Below are positions 34,217 through 43,626 of a stretch of 64,000 nucleotides of DNA, piece by piece (within the stretch, counting starts at the first letter, position 1; every line of letters starts with the position of its first letter). This DNA comes from Catellatospora paridis (GTDB lineage: Bacteria; Actinomycetota; Actinomycetes; Mycobacteriales; Micromonosporaceae). A program made the position numbers and the translations under genes. The stretch covers positions 420,591 to 484,590 of the forward strand of contig NZ_ML769313.1 of assembly GCF_009720365.1 (NCBI RefSeq), in the 5' to 3' direction. The notes under the pieces were generated by a model. That model was not told the DNA's origin and made no database searches. It saw only the letters and a program-made list of their open reading frames with translations.

Positions 34217-35005
34217 TCACGGGTGCAGGTGGCGGCGGAAGTTGCGCCGGGCGAGCAGGTAGCCCGCCAGCGCCATGGCCGACAGGTACGCGGTGTGGGT
34301 GAGGCTGCCCGCCCAGGTGGCGGTGCCGAGGGTGAGGGTGCGGCACAGCTCGACGCCGTGCCAGAGCGGGGTGAGCGCGACCAGGTGCTGTGCCGCCTCC
34401 GGTAGCTGGGTGGTGGCGAAGAACGTGCCGGAGAACAGGTACAGCGGCATCACCACCCATTTGAACAGCGTCTGCACCGGGCGTACGTCGGGCAGCGTCA
34501 CCGCCCACGCGGTCACCGGCATCGCGAACGCGAACCCGGTCAGCGCGGCGGCGGGCAGCACCAGCGCCGCCAGCGGCGAGGTCGCGACGCCGAACGCGAA
34601 CATCACGGTGCAGAACGCGGCCGCGCCGATGACGACCTTCACGGCCATGAACAGCGCGTGGCCGTTGAGCACGTCGACGGGTTCGAGCGGGGTGGCCACC
34701 GCGACCGGGTAGGCCCGGCCCGGCATGCGGTGGTAGCTGACCGGGAACGCCGACTCGATCATGCCGTTCTGCATGGACGCGGCGGCGAGCATGCCGGGCG
34801 CGAAGAACGCCAGGTAGCTGACGCCGCCCAGGGCTGCGACGTCCGAGCCGACCAGGGTGCCCAGCCCGGCGCCGATGGCGATCAGGAACAGCAGCGGGTT
34901 GGCCACGCTGATGACGATGGTGCCCTTCCAGTTGCGCCGGTAGTGCAGCCAGCAGTAGCGGTAGAAGCGCAGGGCCATGCCCCGCGGCGCGGCGGCGGTC
35001 GTCAT
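34217..35005 (-). CDS. ABC-2 type exporter permease
   Basis: A 262-residue permease homologous to the next gene product, with six helices and the motif VVMPLYLFSGTFF. Its ATG overlaps the ATPase stop by one base (TGATG), so synthesis is coupled. The presence of two different permeases suggests a heterodimeric exporter. Confidence 0.9.
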   Translation of the reverse strand: MTTAAAPRGMALRFYRYCWLHYRRNWKGTIVISVANPLLFLIAIGAGLGTLVGSDVAALGGVSYLAFFAPGMLAAASMQNGMIESAFPVSYHRMPGRAYPVAVATPLEPVDVLNGHALFMAVKVVIGAAAFCTVMFAFGVATSPLAALVLPAAALTGFAFAMPVTAWAVTLPDVRPVQTLFKWVVMPLYLFSGTFFATTQLPEAAQHLVALTPLWHGVELCRTLTLGTATWAGSLTHTAYLSAMALAGYLLARRNFRRHLHP

Positions 35006-35958
35006 CAGTCGACCAGTGTCCGGCCGGTGAGGGCGAGGAACACGTCCTCCAGGCTCGATCGGCGCACCAGCGCGGTGACCGGGGCCAGGCCGAGGGTGTG
35101 CGCGGCGGCCAGCGCGGCGTCGCCTTCGGCGGTGTACCACAGCAGCCGGTCGGGCAGCTCCTCGATGCGGTCGCCGGTGACGGCCTGGCGCAGCTTGTCG
35201 AGCGCGGCGGCCTGCTCGCCGATGCCGAAGCGCAGCTCGAGGACCTCGCGGGTGGCGTGCGCGGCGATCAGCTCGGCGGGCGAACCCTGCGCGACGATCT
35301 TCCCGCCGTCCATCACCACGAGCCGGTCGCACAGCTGCTCGGCCTCGTCCATGTAGTGCGTGGTCAGCACGAGCGTGACGCCCTGCTGCTTGAGCCGGAA
35401 CAGCCGGTCCCACAGCACGTGCCGGGCCTGCGGGTCCAGGCCGGTGGTGGGCTCGTCGAGCAGCAGCATCTCGGGCTCGTTGATCAGGGAGCGGGCGATG
35501 GTGAGCCGTCGGCGCATGCCGCCCGACAGTGCGTCGACCCGCTCGGCGGCCTTGTCGGACAGCTGCGCGAAGTCGAGCAGGCCGGTCGCCCGCTGGTCGA
35601 TGACGTCGGTGGACAGTCCGAAGTAGCGGCCGTATATGAGCAGGTTCTCGCGCACGCTGAGTTCGGTGTCGAGAGCGTCGTCCTGCGGCACGACGCCGAT
35701 CCGGGCGCGGATGCGCCGGCCGTCGGTGGCGGGGTCCAGACCGAGCACCCGCAGCGTGCCCGCGGTGGGCGGGGACACGCAGGCGAGCATGCGCATGGTG
35801 GAGGACTTGCCCGCGCCGTTGGGGCCGAGGAAGCCGAAGGCCTCGCCCCGGTGCAGGGTGAAGTCGATGCCGTCGACGGCGGTGAAGGGGGCGGCACGCT
35901 TGTCCCGCGGCGGGTAGGTCTTGACGAGCCCCGTGGCTTGTGCGATCACGTCTGACAC
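35005..35958 (-). CDS. ABC transporter ATP-binding protein (exporter, DrrA/NodI type)
   Basis: A 317-residue ATPase. Walker A GPNGAGKSS, signature LSGGMRRR, Walker B MLLLDEP and the switch His in TTHYMDEAE are intact. The C-terminal ~80 residues form the DrrA-like accessory domain. The GTG at 35958 is chosen because a good promoter (TTGCAG, 17 bp, TACGCT) places transcription start at that codon, giving a leaderless message; no ribosome site exists. Confidence 0.92.
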   Translation of the reverse strand: MSDVIAQATGLVKTYPPRDKRAAPFTAVDGIDFTLHRGEAFGFLGPNGAGKSSTMRMLACVSPPTAGTLRVLGLDPATDGRRIRARIGVVPQDDALDTELSVRENLLIYGRYFGLSTDVIDQRATGLLDFAQLSDKAAERVDALSGGMRRRLTIARSLINEPEMLLLDEPTTGLDPQARHVLWDRLFRLKQQGVTLVLTTHYMDEAEQLCDRLVVMDGGKIVAQGSPAELIAAHATREVLELRFGIGEQAAALDKLRQAVTGDRIEELPDRLLWYTAEGDAALAAAHTLGLAPVTALVRRSSLEDVFLALTGRTLVD

Positions 35959-35965
35959 AGCCGTC

Positions 35966-35994
35966 AGCGTAGGAACGAGATCGAAAATCTGCAA
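35966..35994 (-). promoter_or_regulatory. Promoter of the ABC exporter operon
   Basis: On the minus strand a -35 TTGCAG (35989-35994) and a -10 TACGCT (35966-35971) are 17 bp apart, inside an AT-rich patch unusual for this genome. The transcription start would be within 1-2 nt of the GTG at 35958. Confidence 0.6.
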
Positions 35995-36025
35995 GAAATT
36001 TACATGTCCGAGCAAATTATAAACT

Positions 36026-37024
36026 TCAGGGGACGAGCACCGCCGCGCCCTCGAACCGGTCGCCCGCGAGGTCGGCCAGTGCCTCGTCGGCCCGGTCCAG
36101 CGGGTAGACGGTGGTCGTGACCGACAGCGGGTGCGCCGCCGCCAGGGCCAGGAACTCCCGGCCGTCGTCCCGCGTGTTCGCGGCGACGCTGCGCAGCTGG
36201 CGCTCCTCGAACAGGTGTCGCTCGTAGTTCAGCACCGGGATGTCGGTGAGGTGGATGCCCGCGATGGCAAGGGTGCCGCCCCGGTCCAGGGCCGACAGTG
36301 CCGGTGGCACCAGGTCGCCGACGGGGGCGAACAGGATCGCCGCGTCCAGTGGCGCGGGCGGCTGCTCGTCCGCGCCGCCCGCCCAGGCCGCGCCCAGACT
36401 CAGGCCCAGCTCGCGGGCGGCGGGGGAGCGGGTCATCACGTACAGGGTCGCGCCCTGGGCCAGGGCCACCTGCGCGGTGAGGTGCGCGGAGGAGCCGAAG
36501 CCGTAGATGCCCAGGGTGCCGCCCGGTGGCAGCTCGGCGCGGCGCAGTGCCCGGTAGCCGATGATGCCTGCGCACAGCAGCGGCGCGAGGTGCACGTCGT
36601 CGTACCCGTCCGGCAGGCGGTAGGCGTAGTCGGCGGGCACCATGGCGTACTCGGCGTAGCCGCCGTCGGCGTCCCAGCCGGTGTAGCGGGAGGACGGGCA
36701 CAGGTTCTCCTGGCCGCGGCGGCAGTACACGCAGGTCTGGTCGGTGTGGCGCAGCCAGGCGATGCCCGCCCGGTCGCCGGCGGCCCACCCGGTCACGGCG
36801 TCGCCGCGGGCGGTGACCTCGCCGACGACCTGGTGACCCGGGATCACCGGGCTGCGGTGGGGCGGCAGGTCGCCCTCCGCGACGTGCAGGTCGGTGCGGC
36901 ACACGGCGCAGGCGCGTACCCGTACCAGCAGCTCGTCGGCGGCCGGGACCGGCACCGGGCGGCGCACCGCCCGCAGCGGCCGGGTGGCGATCGGACCGGG
37001 CGCGGCGACCTCCCACGCGGCCAT
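36026..37024 (-). CDS. Zinc-dependent alcohol dehydrogenase
   Basis: A 332-residue MDR alcohol dehydrogenase. The catalytic zinc site ([18 protein letters not shown]) and structural zinc cysteines ([13 protein letters not shown]) are intact, and the cofactor loop is [11 protein letters not shown]. This organisation matches the AdhP/YdjJ-like group acting on primary alcohols or aldehydes. The ATG at 37024 has GGAGG 10 nt upstream. It lies just upstream of the ABC exporter operon on the same strand but is probably separate, given the promoter between them. Confidence 0.9.
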   Translation of the reverse strand: MAAWEVAAPGPIATRPLRAVRRPVPVPAADELLVRVRACAVCRTDLHVAEGDLPPHRSPVIPGHQVVGEVTARGDAVTGWAAGDRAGIAWLRHTDQTCVYCRRGQENLCPSSRYTGWDADGGYAEYAMVPADYAYRLPDGYDDVHLAPLLCAGIIGYRALRRAELPPGGTLGIYGFGSSAHLTAQVALAQGATLYVMTRSPAARELGLSLGAAWAGGADEQPPAPLDAAILFAPVGDLVPPALSALDRGGTLAIAGIHLTDIPVLNYERHLFEERQLRSVAANTRDDGREFLALAAAHPLSVTTTVYPLDRADEALADLAGDRFEGAAVLVP

Positions 37025-37088
37025 GGTGTCCACGCCTCCATCATCGTCGTACCGGGCGGTGTCCGGGCGCTGATCTACCATCAGGTCC

Positions 37089-37298
37089 ATGAGCGCAGCG
37101 GCGGGGGACGAGATTCCGAAGATCAGCAGGCCGGCGAACGACGCGCTGGCCCTGGCGGGACACACCACCCTGACCGCGATCGCGCAGCTGACCAAGAAAG
37201 ACCTGCTCGACCTGCACGGCGTCGGGCCGAAGGCGATCCGGATCCTGCGCGAGGCGCTCGCCGAGCGCGGACTGACCTTCGCCGACGAGCGAAAGTGA
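37089..37298 (+). CDS. Small helix-hairpin-helix DNA-binding protein
   Basis: A 69-residue protein whose core, [16 protein letters not shown] (residues 41-56), is a helix-hairpin-helix like that of the RNA polymerase alpha C-terminal domain. It probably binds DNA without sequence specificity. It is divergent from the dehydrogenase and 44 bp before the kinase-like gene, so the two may be cotranscribed. Confidence 0.8.
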   Translation: MSAAAGDEIPKISRPANDALALAGHTTLTAIAQLTKKDLLDLHGVGPKAIRILREALAERGLTFADERK

Positions 37299-37342
37299 TC
37301 ATCTGGAGGTAACCTCCCGTCACGACGACGGGGAGGACCACC

Positions 37343-38422
37343 ATGCCACCGGAGAACGACGGCCTGGCGTACGGCGCGCGGCTGGCCCGCCACTACACGG
37401 CATCGGCCGCGCTCGCGCTGCTCAGCGACGCCGAACTCGCCGACCGGGTGGCCGCGGCCGAAGTCGTCGGCGCGGGCATCGGCGGCGTCACGGCCCGGCT
37501 GGACCTGGGTGGGACGCCCGTCTTCGTCAAGCGCATCCCGCTGACCGACCTGGAGCGCCGTCCCGAGCACGTGCGCTCCACCGCCAACCTGCACGGCCTG
37601 CCGCCGCACTGCCAGTACGGCATCGTCTCGCCTGGCTTCGGCGCCTGGCGCGAGCTGGCCGCGAACACGCTGACCACCAACTGGGTGCTGGCCGGCCGGC
37701 ATCCGGGTTTCCCGCTGATGTACCACTGGCGGGTGCTGCCCGGCGCCCCGGTCGTCCCCGCGGAACACTCCGACGTCGAGGGCGTGGTCGCGTTCATGGG
37801 TGGCGACCCGGCCGTCCGCGACCGCCTGGACGCGCTGGCGGGGGCCTCGGCGAGCCTGGTCCTGTTCCTCGAACACCTCCCGCATCGGCTCGGCGACTGG
37901 CTGGCCGGACCGCTCGCGGCGGGCGGGGACGAGCTGGTCGCGGCCTGCCGGATGATGGAGCAGGGCCTGGTCGGCGGCGTGGACTTCCTCCAGGCGTACG
38001 AGCTGCACCATTTCGACGCGCACCTGGGCAACCTGCTCACCGACGGCCGCCACGTCTACTTCGTCGACTTCGGGCTGGCGGTGTCGCCCCGGTTCGCACT
38101 GTCGCCGCGGGAGTCGGTGTTCCTGGCCCACCACGCCACCCACGACGCCGGATACGTACGGATGAGGCTGGTCAACTGGCTCGTCCAGCACGTGGTCGGC
38201 GTGCCGGTGCCGGACGACGGCGGGCCAGTCGAGCGCAACGCCTACATCCGTGAGTGCGCCGTGGGCAGGCGGCCGGAGGGCGTCCCGCCCGAGCTGGCCG
38301 ACATGATCGTCCGGTACGCGCCGGTCGCCGCGCTGATGAACGACTTCTACTGGCAGCTGTTCGACGGCGCGATGCAGACGCCGTACCCGGCGGACGAGGT
38401 GGCCCGCGCACTGACCCGATGA
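37343..38422 (+). CDS. Protein kinase-like/phosphotransferase family protein
   Basis: A 359-residue protein with the hallmarks of the kinase fold: Lys63 in VFVKRIPL as the candidate ATP-phosphate ligand, Asp225 and Asn230 in HFDAHLGN as the catalytic loop, and Asp242 in DFG. The glycine loop is poorly formed, and the rest resembles neither Hanks-type kinases nor aminoglycoside phosphotransferases closely. No transmembrane segment or sensor domain is present. GGGGAGG precedes the ATG. The substrate is unknown; protein, small-molecule or antibiotic phosphorylation are all possible. Confidence 0.75.
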   Translation: MPPENDGLAYGARLARHYTASAALALLSDAELADRVAAAEVVGAGIGGVTARLDLGGTPVFVKRIPLTDLERRPEHVRSTANLHGLPPHCQYGIVSPGFGAWRELAANTLTTNWVLAGRHPGFPLMYHWRVLPGAPVVPAEHSDVEGVVAFMGGDPAVRDRLDALAGASASLVLFLEHLPHRLGDWLAGPLAAGGDELVAACRMMEQGLVGGVDFLQAYELHHFDAHLGNLLTDGRHVYFVDFGLAVSPRFALSPRESVFLAHHATHDAGYVRMRLVNWLVQHVVGVPVPDDGGPVERNAYIRECAVGRRPEGVPPELADMIVRYAPVAALMNDFYWQLFDGAMQTPYPADEVARALTR

Positions 38423-38665
38423 CTCGCCGAGTGCAAACAGTTGCACGAACCGTTGCTACAAACGGTGATGTTGCGAGTCGGTTTTGGAATTGTTTCCGTC
38501 GACATCTTGCCGTGCCCCGGACCCGGGCATAGGGTTTGGCCAATCCCCGCCCGGGGATGCGGTCCCGCTCACCGCCGTTCGCTGCCGGACATCCGATGTC
38601 CGGCGACGGAGGGTGCCACGCTCCCCGCGCCACGCCCCTCCGGCTGTGCAGGAAGGGAGTGCGTC

Positions 38666-41059
38666 ATGGCAGTATCCCGGCGGAGGTTCGTGACCTCCGT
38701 GGCGTCCGGGTCAGCGCTGGCCGCCACCGGCGGCGCCGTCGCAGGAGGACTCACCGCGGTGAGCCCGGCCGCGGCGGCCAGCCCGCCCGGCGACGTCGTC
38801 GGCAAGATCTCGGTCGGCTACCAGGGGTGGTTCGCCTGCACTGGCGACGGAGCCCCGATCAACGGCTGGTGGCACTGGAGCAACAACTGGGGCCAGCCGC
38901 CCTCGCCGAGCAACAACGCGATCGTGTCCTGGCCGGACATGCGCGACTACCCCGCCCAGTACCAGACCGCATACGCCAACCTCGGCAGCGGCCAGCCCGC
39001 GAAGCTGTTCTCGTCCTACGACCAGTCGACGGTGAACCTGCACTTCCAGTGGATGCAGCAGCACGGCTGCGACACCGCGGCGCTGCAGCGGTTCAACCCG
39101 TTCGGCGGCGAGGGCCCGACCCGCGACGCGATGGCCGCCAAGGTGCGCACCGCCGCCGAGGCCAACGGGCGCAAGTTCTACATCATGTACGACGTCACCA
39201 ACTGGGCGAACATGCAGTCGGAGCTGAAGACCGACTGGACCACGAAGATGTCGGCGTACACGTCGTCGTCGGCGTACGCCCGCCAGAACGGCAAGCCGGT
39301 CGTCTGCATCTGGGGCTTCGGCTTCAACGACCCGGGCCGCCCGTTCGCGCCGGACGTCTGCCTGGAAGTGGTGAACTGGTTCAAGGCCCAGGGCTGCTAC
39401 GTCATCGGCGGTGTGCCGACCTACTGGCGGCAGGGCATCAACGACTCCCGGCCGGGCTTCTTCAACGTGTACACGGCCTTCAACATGATCTCGCCGTGGA
39501 TGGTCGGCCGCACCGGCGACGTCGCCGGTCTCGACTGGTTCTACAACAACGTCAACGTTCCCGACCAGGCCGAGTGCAACAACCGGGGCATCGACTACCA
39601 GCCCTGCGTGATGCCCGGCGACCTGTCCTCGCACCACCGCTTCCACGGCGACTTCTACTGGCGGCACCTGTACAACATGATCCGGGTCGGCGCGCAGGGC
39701 CTGTACGTGTCGATGTTCGACGAGTACAACGAGGGCAACCAGATCGCCAAGACCGCCGAGAACGCCTCGCAGGTGCCCACCAACTCGGGCATCGTCACCC
39801 TCGACGAGGACGGCACGGTCTGCTCGTCGGACTACTACCTGCGCATCACCGCCGACGGCGGCCGCATGCTCAAGGGCCAGCTCGCGCTGACCGCGGTGCG
39901 CCCGACCCAGCCGGTCGTCGGCGGGCAGCCACCGGTGGACAGCAACCTGGCGCTGAACAAGCCGGTCACGGCCAGCAGCGTCAACGCGAGCTTCGTGCCG
40001 CAGAACGCCGTCGACGGCAACCCGGCCACCTACTGGGAGAGCGTCAACAACGCCTTCCCGCAGTGGCTGCAGGTCGACCTCGGCGCGGCCGCCACGGTCA
40101 GCCGGGTCGTGCTGAAACTGCCCGCGGGCTGGGGCAGCCGGGTGGAGACGCTGTCCGTGCAGGGCAGCACCGACGGCTCGTCGTTCAGCACGCTGTCGGC
40201 CTCGGCCGGGCGCACCTTCGACCCCGGCGCGGCCAACACGGTCACCATCACCTTCACGGCGACGACCGTGCGGTACGTGCGGATCAACGTCACCGGCAAC
40301 ACCGGCTGGCCCGCGGCCCAGCTGTCCACGTTGGAGGTGTACGGGACCGCGCCGCAGGGCGACACCCAGGCCCCGAGCGCCCCGGGCAACCTCACCGTCA
40401 CCGGGCAGACCAGCAACAGCGTGTCGCTGTCCTGGCAGGCGTCCTCGGACAACGTCGGCGTGACCGGATACCAGGTTCGCCAGGCGGGCAACGTCGTCGC
40501 GGGCGGGACCGGGACGTCGTACACGGTGACCGGGCTGAGCCCGGCGACGACGTACAGCTTCACCGTCACCGCCCAGGACGCGGCCGGCAACACCTCGTCG
40601 CCGTCCAACACCGCGACCGCGACCACCGGTTCCGCGCCCGCGTCGAACCTGGCCCGCAACAAGCCCACCCAGGCCAGCAGCTACACGCAGAACTACGGGC
40701 CGGGCAACACCGTCGACGGCAACGCCGACTCGTACTGGGAGAGCGCCAACAGCGCGTTCCCGCAGTGGCTGCAGGTCGACCTCGGCGCGGCGACCACCGT
40801 CAGCCGCATCGTGCTCAAGCTGCCGCCGCCCGCGGCGTGGGCCAGCCGCACCCAGACGCTGTCCGTGCAGGGCAGCGCCAACGGGTCGACGTTCAGCACC
40901 GTCGTCAACTCGGCCGGATACACGTTCAACCCGTCCTCGGGCAACACCGTGACCATCACCTTCCCGGCGACCTCCACCCGGTACGTGCGGCTGAACTTCA
41001 CCGCCAACACCGGCTGGCCCGCCGGGCAGCTCTCGGAGTTCGAGGTCTGGGCCAGCTGA
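38666..41059 (+). CDS. Secreted GH71/99-like glycosidase with two CBM32 and one Fn3 domain
   Basis: A 797-residue exported enzyme with a Tat signal (SRRRFVTSVASG). Residues about 40-420 match the GH71/99-like catalytic fold (KISVGYQGWFACTGDGAPI, ending in LYVSMFDEYNEGN, with candidate acids there). Next come a discoidin-type CBM32 (about 430-560), an Fn3 domain (about 575-655) and a second CBM32 (about 660-797). The two CBM32 share the string FPQWLQVDLGAA. Relatives act on alpha-mannan or related glycans, but the substrate here is unassigned. The upstream 243 bp has an AT-rich patch with GGAATTGTTTCC that could be an operator. A strong hairpin follows. Confidence 0.85.
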   Translation: MAVSRRRFVTSVASGSALAATGGAVAGGLTAVSPAAAASPPGDVVGKISVGYQGWFACTGDGAPINGWWHWSNNWGQPPSPSNNAIVSWPDMRDYPAQYQTAYANLGSGQPAKLFSSYDQSTVNLHFQWMQQHGCDTAALQRFNPFGGEGPTRDAMAAKVRTAAEANGRKFYIMYDVTNWANMQSELKTDWTTKMSAYTSSSAYARQNGKPVVCIWGFGFNDPGRPFAPDVCLEVVNWFKAQGCYVIGGVPTYWRQGINDSRPGFFNVYTAFNMISPWMVGRTGDVAGLDWFYNNVNVPDQAECNNRGIDYQPCVMPGDLSSHHRFHGDFYWRHLYNMIRVGAQGLYVSMFDEYNEGNQIAKTAENASQVPTNSGIVTLDEDGTVCSSDYYLRITADGGRMLKGQLALTAVRPTQPVVGGQPPVDSNLALNKPVTASSVNASFVPQNAVDGNPATYWESVNNAFPQWLQVDLGAAATVSRVVLKLPAGWGSRVETLSVQGSTDGSSFSTLSASAGRTFDPGAANTVTITFTATTVRYVRINVTGNTGWPAAQLSTLEVYGTAPQGDTQAPSAPGNLTVTGQTSNSVSLSWQASSDNVGVTGYQVRQAGNVVAGGTGTSYTVTGLSPATTYSFTVTAQDAAGNTSSPSNTATATTGSAPASNLARNKPTQASSYTQNYGPGNTVDGNADSYWESANSAFPQWLQVDLGAATTVSRIVLKLPPPAAWASRTQTLSVQGSANGSTFSTVVNSAGYTFNPSSGNTVTITFPATSTRYVRLNFTANTGWPAGQLSEFEVWAS

Positions 41060-41086
41060 CCGCCGCCGTCCCCGGCGGCCAAGACC

Positions 41087-41125
41087 GGCCCGCGGTCCAC
41101 GACGCCGAACGTCGGACCGCGGGCC
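41087..41125 (+). terminator. Hairpin terminator of the GH71/99-like gene
   Basis: A perfect 12-bp inverted repeat GGCCCGCGGTCC (41087-41098) and complement (41114-41125), with an inner GACG/CGTC pair in the 15-nt loop, 27 bp after the stop codon. The following 220 bp to the next gene show no other feature. Confidence 0.75.
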
Positions 41126-41344
41126 ACACCCCGCGGCCGCCGGGCCGGACCGGCCTCGCCCCCGGCGCGTCCGGCACGGCGGCCGTGTGCGCGGGACAGC
41201 CTGCTGTCCACGGTGTGGGGCGTCGCGGCGGTGCTGCGCCTGGCCGCCGCGACCGCGGCACCGCCGGCGCTGCGCGAGTGGCGGTGAACCGCTCTGTCGG
41301 CCGGGGGACAGCGGTGCGACCGTCCGCATGGGACCCTGGGCGCG

Positions 41345-42496
41345 ATGCGTACCCTTGCGCTGCTCCGAGCCGCGCTGCCGCTGGTCGTCCTGGCAGCGTC
41401 CGTGCTCATGGCGTCACCCGCCCACGCCGAGGTCGGCCGCGTGTCGGTGCACAGCGGGACCGCCGAGTTCGGCCCCGGTGCCGCGCTGCAGCAGTTCACG
41501 GTGGCCTGTGCCGCGGAAGAGCAGCTGGTCAGCGGCGGTTACGCGGGCGGTGATCCGCAGTTGAGAGTCGTCGCCAGCCACCCGTCCGACGGTCAGGGGA
41601 CCCCGATCGCCGACGGTGCCGCGCCGCGGGCGTGGACCGTCGGCGTGGTCAACACCGGCCAGGCCGTGCGCACGCTGCGGGTCTTCGCCACCTGCCTGAC
41701 CGGTGGCGACAGCACCGCCGGGGTGTACGCGGGCACCCAGTCCGACCCGGCCGACACCACCGTCGAGGCAGCCTGCCCGCAGGGCACGGTGCGCACCGGC
41801 GGCGGCTACTGGGCGGTCTGGTACGCCCGGCTCGGCGCGGCCCGCATCGACGGCAGCCATCCGACCGGCGGGCGGGGCTGGGCGGTCGACCTAACCGTGG
41901 CCGCGAACCTGCCCGCCCGCTCCTCGGTGACGGCGCTCGTGGTCTGCCACACCGGCCCGGTGGCGGCCGTCGCCGCCGAGCCCGCCGAGTTCGACCTGTT
42001 GCAGGCCTCGCCGGTGTGCGTCGTCGGCGCGGCCGCGAACGTATGCGTGGTGCCGCAGTCCGGATCGGGGGCCGCTCGGTGTCCCGACGGGACGGCGCTG
42101 ACCGGCGGCGGCTACCTGATCGTGTCCGGGGGGCCGCTGACCGGCCAGGCCGCCGTCGTGGACGGACCGGCGTCGGCGGGCGGCTGGACCGTGCGCGTCA
42201 CCGGGACCACCGCGCAGGACACCCGGGTCCGGGTGCGCGTGGAGCAGGTCTGCCTCGGCAGTGTCGTCCGTCCGAGCGAGCCGGTCAGCGATCTGCTCCC
42301 GGACAGTGGCGCGCGGCTGAACAAGGCGCTGGCGCTGGGCGGCGGCCTGCTCGGGTTGCTGCTGCTGATCCTGCTGGCGATCCTGGCCCTGCGCCGGTCC
42401 GGCCGACGGTCGGGGCCACCCGCGCCGGGCATCGAGGTCGTGGTCCGGACGGCCCGCTTCCGCTACCGCGACGACGCGTACCGGGAGGACCTGTGA
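41345..42496 (+). CDS. Secreted, membrane-anchored repeat protein of unknown function
   Basis: A 383-residue protein. A signal peptide (to about residue 28, ASPAHA) is followed by about 290 extracellular residues with three related segments containing GG(Y)-type turns (SGGYAGGDPQLRV, TGGGYWAVWYARLG, TGGGYLIVSGGPL) and regularly spaced Cys. One transmembrane helix (about 325-350, GGGLLGLLLLILLAILAL) and a short basic cytosolic tail follow. The repeats look like beta-sandwich blades facing outside. I do not recognise the family. Its TGA overlaps the GTG of the next gene, so both act together. Confidence 0.72.
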   Translation: MRTLALLRAALPLVVLAASVLMASPAHAEVGRVSVHSGTAEFGPGAALQQFTVACAAEEQLVSGGYAGGDPQLRVVASHPSDGQGTPIADGAAPRAWTVGVVNTGQAVRTLRVFATCLTGGDSTAGVYAGTQSDPADTTVEAACPQGTVRTGGGYWAVWYARLGAARIDGSHPTGGRGWAVDLTVAANLPARSSVTALVVCHTGPVAAVAAEPAEFDLLQASPVCVVGAAANVCVVPQSGSGAARCPDGTALTGGGYLIVSGGPLTGQAAVVDGPASAGGWTVRVTGTTAQDTRVRVRVEQVCLGSVVRPSEPVSDLLPDSGARLNKALALGGGLLGLLLLILLAILALRRSGRRSGPPAPGIEVVVRTARFRYRDDAYREDL

Positions 42497-43110
42497 CGAC
42501 CGTCCGGGACATCGTCTTCGGGGAGCTCATCCCGGGTAAGCCCGGCGAGGCCGCCGGGGAGGTCGAGGCGGCCGCCGAGAGGCTGGCCGGGGCCGGGGTG
42601 GTCGCCGACCAGCCGCAGGCGCCCGCGGCGGCGCTGGCGCGCGCGGTGCTGACCAAGGTCGCCGAACTGCTGGACATCGAGATCTCCGACGTGTTCGTCG
42701 GCGCGTGGAAGACCAGGTCGGCGCTGCTGACCGCGGCCCGGGAGACGCACGCGACGCCCGGCCTGCGACGGGAGGTGAGCATCCGCACCTTCACCATGCC
42801 CTGGGAGTACGAAGCCGAGGTGGACGTGGTCGTCAACGGCTCCGTCGTCACCACCCTGACCGCGGCGGTCACCCTGCAGCTCACCGTCACCGCGCTGGCG
42901 GCCGTCGTCGAGGCGGGCCGCCTCACCGCGCTCACCGCGGGCGACACCACGGCCCACGGCGAACTGCGGGTGCGCTGCTCCTCGCCGGCGGCCGAGCACA
43001 CCGTGGCCGAACGCGAGCAGCCGGTCGACCTGCGGCGCGAGCTGCGGCTCGGCGGCGGCGTGGCCCTGATCGACGAGGCCGGCGAAGTCGCGGCACAGCC
43101 GTCGTCGTGA
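42493..43110 (+). CDS. Cytosolic partner protein, unknown function
   Basis: A 205-residue soluble protein with no recognised domain. It has an Ala/Glu-rich helical first half and a beta-rich second half (SIRTFTMPWEYEAEVDVVVN near residue 97). It has no signal peptide. It starts by a 4-bp GTGA overlap with the membrane-anchored protein, so it is cotranslated and may bind that protein's cytosolic tail. It ends 27 bp from the facing SRPBCC gene. Confidence 0.7.
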   Translation: MTTVRDIVFGELIPGKPGEAAGEVEAAAERLAGAGVVADQPQAPAAALARAVLTKVAELLDIEISDVFVGAWKTRSALLTAARETHATPGLRREVSIRTFTMPWEYEAEVDVVVNGSVVTTLTAAVTLQLTVTALAAVVEAGRLTALTAGDTTAHGELRVRCSSPAAEHTVAEREQPVDLRRELRLGGGVALIDEAGEVAAQPSS

Positions 43111-43137
43111 CCGCACCGCCGGACGGCGGCAGGCCGC

Positions 43138-43623
43138 TTACGAGGCGAGCAGGGCGTCGATCTGGTTGATCGCCAGCGAGGCGCCCTCGACGATGCCCAT
43201 GTCGAGCACCTGCTGCAGGGCCTCGGCGGACGCGTAGGTGCCGACGTACGTCGCGCGGGTGCCGCCGCCGTGCGCGGCGAAGCTGTACACGTTCTGGGAT
43301 ACGGGCAGGTTGGGGTTCGGGTTGAAGTCCAGGTCGGCGAAACCGTCCTCGAAGGCGAAACTCGTCGGTTCGTCGACGGCCGTGACGAGCCAGTAGCCGG
43401 CGTGCTTGTCGCCCTCGGGGCCGGTCATGAAGTAGTTCACGCGTCCGCCGGGCCGCAGGTCGTGCTCGACCACGGTCGCCGGGTAGGTCGGCGGTCCCCA
43501 CACCTGCTCCAGCTGGCGCGGGTCGGCATAGACCTGCCAGACGCGCTCCACCGGCGCGGCGAATTCGGCGACGAGGGTCAGGGTCAGGTTGTCGAGGTCG
43601 TGCCGGACGTCGGTCACGGGCAT
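43138..43623 (-). CDS. SRPBCC/AHSA1 family protein
   Basis: A 161-residue START-like protein with the AHSA1 pattern: VAEFAAPVERVWQVYADPRQ, WGPPTYPATVVEHDLRPGG and the C-terminal helix DMGIVEGASLAINQIDALL. The fold binds hydrophobic ligands. It begins 3 bp after the ArsR stop, the classic ArsR-AHSA1 two-gene operon. The ligand is unknown. Confidence 0.87.
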   Translation of the reverse strand: MPVTDVRHDLDNLTLTLVAEFAAPVERVWQVYADPRQLEQVWGPPTYPATVVEHDLRPGGRVNYFMTGPEGDKHAGYWLVTAVDEPTSFAFEDGFADLDFNPNPNLPVSQNVYSFAAHGGGTRATYVGTYASAEALQQVLDMGIVEGASLAINQIDALLAS

Positions 43624-43626
43624 GGG

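Noticed and set aside
33450-35958. ABC exporter operon as part of the PKS cluster
   Set aside because: It is about 27 kb away with many unrelated genes between, and nothing ties it to the biosynthetic genes.
38711-41329. Very long open frame on the minus strand opposite the GH71/99-like gene
   Set aside because: It mirrors a gene with clear domains, is Arg/Gly/Ala-rich, and arises because stop codons are rare in GC-rich antisense frames.
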